NCBI GenBank assembly: GCA_002305205.1
Contig: DBQJ01000013.1
Span: forward strand, 1-8,112
DNA length: 8,112 nt
Reading direction: 5' to 3'
Origin: a candidate division WWE3 bacterium UBA1397
GTDB taxonomy: Bacteria > Patescibacteriota > WWE3 > UBA101185 > UBA10185
Position numbers and translations under genes: made by a program. The notes under the pieces are model-generated. The model saw nothing but the letters and a program-made list of their open reading frames with translations, did no database searches and was not told the DNA's origin. This document shows, piece by piece, positions 5,704-8,112 of this stretch (the first letter of the stretch is position 1; every line of letters begins with the position of its first letter).

Positions 5704-6171
5704 TTATTTCTTTCCACTATATTCATAAACAATAGAATCTTCGGCGAAACCCATATTTTGATAGAATGTTTTAGCTCTTTCATTCCATGTAAACACCTCA
5801 ACTCTTATGGGTAATCCATAAGATTTACCTTTTCTTAAAACCATACGTATAAGCTTTTTACCTACGGACTGTTTTCTATACTTGGGAAGAACAAATAATT
5901 CATCTACGCAGTAGTAAAATAGATCTTTACACTTCCTCGATAATATATAACCTATAGCAGTATTTAATTCTTCATCAAATGCTATGAAGTAAGAAACATT
6001 TGTATTTGATAGATCTGATTGTATCTGCTTCTTAAAATGCTTTTTCCAGCCGTTAAAGAAGAATTTCCTTCTTTTTCCCGACTTTTTGGCGTTAAATTCA
6101 GTAAATTGAACGGCCAGTTCAAACAAGGAGTCCAAGTCGCGTTTATATGCTTTTCTATAAGTTATTTTCAT
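5704..6171 (-). CDS. GNAT-family N-acetyltransferase
   Basis: 155-residue single-domain protein that should transfer an acyl group from acyl-CoA to an amine. The order of elements fits GNAT: N-terminal strand and helices (MKITYRKAYKRDLDSLFELA), a central strand TAIGYILSRK (about 71-80), and the CoA-binding stretch DELFVLPKYRKQSVGKKLIRMV (90-111). The C-terminal VEVFTWNERAKTFYQNMGFAEDSIVYEY (124-151) is the usual N-x-x-A-x-x-F/Y-Y-x-x-x-GF element. In the CoA loop the usual R-x-x-G-x-G reads R-K-Q-S-V-G, so the first Gly is Ser103. The reading frame is open upstream to 6336, but only the Met at 6171 begins at the fold, and the longer version would run through the neighbouring divergent gene. 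A weak AGGA lies about 10 bases upstream. The acetylated substrate is unknown; it could be the product of a neighbouring ATP-grasp. Confidence 0.87.
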   Translation of the reverse strand: MKITYRKAYKRDLDSLFELAVQFTEFNAKKSGKRRKFFFNGWKKHFKKQIQSDLSNTNVSYFIAFDEELNTAIGYILSRKCKDLFYYCVDELFVLPKYRKQSVGKKLIRMVLRKGKSYGLPIRVEVFTWNERAKTFYQNMGFAEDSIVYEYSGKK

Positions 6172-6195
6172 AATATTTGGGTTTCCTGGGCAGGG

Positions 6196-6203
6196 TATAT
6201 AAT
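6196..6203. promoter_or_regulatory. Overlapping -10 boxes between divergent genes
   Basis: The 38 bases between the start codons of the acetyltransferase (6171, minus) and the second ATP-grasp (6210, plus) contain a consensus plus-strand TATAAT (6198-6203), six bases before the ATP-grasp ATG. A symmetrical TATATA (6196-6201) could serve the minus strand. The first predicts a leaderless ATP-grasp mRNA; the second gives the acetyltransferase a leader of about 17 bases. The -35 regions are weak (TTGGGT at 6177-6182 for the plus strand, spacer 15). Confidence 0.45.
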
Positions 6204-6209
6204 TTAAGT

Positions 6210-7196
6210 ATGTTGGATTATACCTCAGATCTTCAAGGAAGGGATATTTTGATGATTTCCGACTATGTGGATGAAGGGTATGATAAAGAGGATATAGAAA
6301 AGGAAAAAATATTTCTGGATGATGTTGAACAAGCATTGAAAAGATATGGTATTAAATTTACATTCTTTGAATTCAAAACATTAGATGAATTAGATAAAGA
6401 ACTCCAAAAATATGACAGAAAAAAGATAATAATATTTAACTGGGCTGAAGAAATCTATGGAAAAGAGAATAGCGGAGCATTAATTACAGAATATTTAGAT
6501 AAAAATAGTTGGATATATTCGGGTGCTAAGACAGAAAACTTAAAATTATCTTTAGATAGAAAATTAGTAAACAAAATACTGAGAGATAACGGTATAGGTG
6601 TTCCCAATGAATATAGTCTAGATGATAAGAATATTATTTTTCCTGTAATTGTTAAGGCACGATACGAACACGGGAGTTTTGGAATTACTAAAAAATCAAT
6701 ATTAGAAAATAAATCGGATTTAGATAGCTATATTAGCAACGTTGACTCTAATAAATACATAGCTGAGCAGTTTATTCATGGTATTGAATATTCTATATCT
6801 GTATGGGGTAATAGAAAACCAACTGTACTACCTATTATGGATATTAAATTTGATTCAAGAAAAGATGAAAAATATAAGATCATGACATATAAATCAAAGT
6901 GGGATAAGAATGACCCTGATTACAAGGGTGTATATAGTGATATTGCTGATAATCTTAATAGATCTAAAAAAAAGAGAATAGAGGAGGAATGTATTAAAGC
7001 ATTTTTAGTACTTAAGTGTAACGGTATAGTCAGATTTGAGATCAGGGAGGATGATAAAGATAATCTTTACTTCATAGATTTCAATCCTAATCCCAATTTT
7101 GCAATTGATAGTGCATTCATGAAATCAGCGAGGGAAGCAGGATTGAGCTATGGTCAAGTGGTGTTAAAGTTATGTAAGTTTGCTTTAGAGAAATAG
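6210..7196 (+). CDS. Second Ddl-like ATP-grasp ligase
   Basis: 328-residue ATP-grasp protein, a distant paralogue of the one at 4532-5695 without its tail. WIYSGAKTENLKLSLDRKLVNKIL (101-124) corresponds to the PYTGS...DK region. FPVIVKARYEHGSFGI (144-159) supplies the ATP-binding lysine (149) and a glycine loop that is better preserved than in the paralogue. YIAEQFIHGIEYSISV (183-198) is the adenine-side strand. VRFEIRED...YFIDFNPNPNF carries the likely metal ligands (E277, D290, N292) and Arg275. The Ddl PGMTxxSL motif is PNFAIDSA, so this is not a D-Ala-D-Ala ligase. A TTG at 6177 is in frame, but the ATG at 6210 directly after a consensus -10 box is preferred; no Shine-Dalgarno is present. 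It is divergent from the acetyltransferase and ends 6 bases from the convergent oxidoreductase. Substrate unknown. Confidence 0.85.
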   Translation: MLDYTSDLQGRDILMISDYVDEGYDKEDIEKEKIFLDDVEQALKRYGIKFTFFEFKTLDELDKELQKYDRKKIIIFNWAEEIYGKENSGALITEYLDKNSWIYSGAKTENLKLSLDRKLVNKILRDNGIGVPNEYSLDDKNIIFPVIVKARYEHGSFGITKKSILENKSDLDSYISNVDSNKYIAEQFIHGIEYSISVWGNRKPTVLPIMDIKFDSRKDEKYKIMTYKSKWDKNDPDYKGVYSDIADNLNRSKKKRIEEECIKAFLVLKCNGIVRFEIREDDKDNLYFIDFNPNPNFAIDSAFMKSAREAGLSYGQVVLKLCKFALEK

Positions 7197-7202
7197 ATAT
7201 AT

Positions 7203-7937
7203 TTAATCTTCTTCCGGACGGGAAAATATCTCAGTAACTATATCTTTTTCCAATACACCATAGGATAAAAGTGTTTCTCCTACTTCTTTAACCATTGCAG
7301 GATGACCACACAGATAAAAATCTGTATCTTCAACTGCAAGTCCCGGTAGAGCAGATGTAACTCTTTGAGGTTGAAGTTCGGGGTTTTTAGGTTTAGAGAA
7401 ATATATCTTATATCTGAAGTTAGGAAGATTAAATTTAATATCTTCCAGTTCCGGAAGAAGCATAATATCTTCTTCTTTTCTTATTCCGAAATGAAGAAAT
7501 ATATTGTTTGTTATGTGTTTCTCACAGAGATTGTCAAGTATAGATATGAATGGAGCTATACCCGTACCTGTAGCAAAGAACTGTATATTTGGTTTTAAAT
7601 ATGATTTTAATAGTAATTTACCTGCAGGTCCTATAAATGTAACTGTGTCATTTGGTTTTAAACTATTAACATAGTTTGATCCCAATCCCTCGTGCCCCGT
7701 TTCTACAAGAAGGGATAGGGTAGGCAAGTATCTTTTTCCTGAAGATATGGAGTATGGTCTATATCTTTCAGAATTAACTTGAAGATTTATATATTGTCCC
7801 GGAATAAAGTTAAAACTATTTGAGTTTATATTGAGCATTAATTTTGTAACTTTGGAGCTAACATTATTCTTAGAAAAGACTGATGCGGTATAAACAGCCG
7901 GTTTAATGAATATGTTTTGGTTTAGATTATCATCCAT
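7203..7937 (-). CDS. FNR-type FAD/NAD(P)H oxidoreductase
   Basis: 244-residue protein of the ferredoxin-NADP reductase family, which moves electrons between NAD(P)H and a one-electron carrier through FAD. The N-terminal beta-barrel (about 14-105) contains FIPGQYINLQ and the FAD motif RPYSIS (60-65), then GPAGKLLL (103-110). The nucleotide-binding half starts with FFATGTGIAPFISIL (120-134) and ends with FYLCGHPAMVKEV (207-219), the usual site of the nicotinamide-binding Cys-Gly. There is no C-terminal plant-type [2Fe-2S] domain, and length fits a stand-alone reductase; electron partner (ferredoxin or flavodoxin) not in the window. The C-terminus is EIFSRPEED, without a stacking Tyr or Trp at the end. 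The start at 7937 is the first Met and has no Shine-Dalgarno. TATTCT (7952-7947) lies 9 bases before it. Confidence 0.9.
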   Translation of the reverse strand: MDDNLNQNIFIKPAVYTASVFSKNNVSSKVTKLMLNINSNSFNFIPGQYINLQVNSERYRPYSISSGKRYLPTLSLLVETGHEGLGSNYVNSLKPNDTVTFIGPAGKLLLKSYLKPNIQFFATGTGIAPFISILDNLCEKHITNNIFLHFGIRKEEDIMLLPELEDIKFNLPNFRYKIYFSKPKNPELQPQRVTSALPGLAVEDTDFYLCGHPAMVKEVGETLLSYGVLEKDIVTEIFSRPEED

Positions 7938-7986
7938 ATGCTCAATAGAATAAATGTATCATAAATACATAGAGAATGATATTTAA

Positions 7987-8015
7987 TTAAATATACATGT
8001 TCTTTATGTTATTAT
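7987..8015 (+). promoter_or_regulatory. Putative tRNA-Gln promoter
   Basis: TTAAAT (7987-7992), a 17-base spacer and TATTAT (8010-8015) preceded by TGT, an extended -10 element. The predicted start near 8022 would leave a leader of about 17 bases before the tRNA. Context is very AT-rich, so this is moderate evidence. Confidence 0.4.
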
Positions 8016-8038
8016 ACCTAGTGTTTCAGAGTATTTAT

Positions 8039-8112
8039 TGGGGGATCGTCTAATGGTAGGACTGCGGGTTTTGGTCCCGCCTATTGGGGTTCGAATCCCT
8101 ATCCCCCAGCCA
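8039..8112 (+). tRNA. tRNA-Gln (UUG)
   Basis: Complete 74-base cloverleaf ending at the last base of the window. Acceptor TGGGGGA pairs with TCCCCCA; anticodon stem GCGGG/CCCGC encloses TTTTGGT, so the anticodon is UUG. T loop TTCGAAT, encoded GCCA end. The first base U opposite A72 is characteristic of bacterial tRNA-Gln. Confidence 0.95.

Noticed and set aside
6172..6336. Upstream extension of the acetyltransferase to 6336
   Set aside because: The added 55 residues (rich in His, Pro, Tyr) are antisense to the start of the second ATP-grasp gene and precede the natural GNAT start MKITYRKAY.
21..7196. A 'grasp-with-spasm' RiPP system made of the SPASM protein and the ATP-grasp ligases
   Set aside because: The genes are 3-5 kb apart on opposite strands, separated by tRNAs and unrelated genes, with different initiation signals. 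The ATP-grasp proteins are Ddl-like, and no precursor peptide is visible.

Overview
The window looks like chromosomal DNA of a low-GC bacterium with short genes and tight spacing. The three tRNA genes all encode their own 3' CCA. Stop codons are TAA, TAG and TGA; the TGA that ends the gene at 3692-4126 is followed a few bases later by an intrinsic terminator, so this is not a UGA-recoded lineage. A Patescibacteria/CPR-type genome is possible (AT-rich, compact, apparently leaderless genes, many orphan proteins), but an AT-rich Firmicute cannot be excluded and no taxonomic marker gene is present.

Left part (1 to about 4150). Three intact minus-strand genes carry strong Shine-Dalgarno sequences: a radical SAM/SPASM maturase-like enzyme (21-1352), a two-helix membrane protein with a Thr/Pro linker (1482-2366) and a small membrane-anchored protein (3692-4126). 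The radical SAM gene has a clear promoter whose spacer and -10 overlap an operator-like palindrome. It is followed at once by the ribosome-binding site and ATG of another gene that runs off the left edge. Between the second and third genes lies a plus-strand DUF5677-like gene that seems broken twice: by an in-frame TAA, and by a frameshift at a GC-rich palindrome resembling a REP-type insertion. A long hairpin (2473-2538), better paired as minus-strand RNA, lies upstream of the membrane-protein gene.

Middle (4266-4429). A tRNA-Phe(GAA) and tRNA-Val(UAC) pair marks a visible change of style. To its left, genes have SD sequences and moderate GC. To its right, DNA is more AT-rich and starts mostly lack SD sequences, with -10-like boxes placed so that transcription would begin at or near the start codon.

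Right part (4532-7937). Four genes alternate in strand: a D-Ala-D-Ala-ligase-like ATP-grasp with an unusual Asn-rich, GHSTN-repeat N-terminal tail (+), a GNAT acetyltransferase (-), a second divergent ATP-grasp of the same superfamily (+), and an FNR-type flavin oxidoreductase (-). Convergent gaps are only 8 and 6 bp. Both ATP-grasp proteins keep the ATP/Mg framework but lack the motif with which true Ddl enzymes hold the second D-Ala, so they are better seen as amino-acid or peptide ligases of unknown substrate. With the acetyltransferase they may form a small-peptide or cell-envelope modification set; this is inference. A complete tRNA-Gln(UUG) ends exactly at the right edge.
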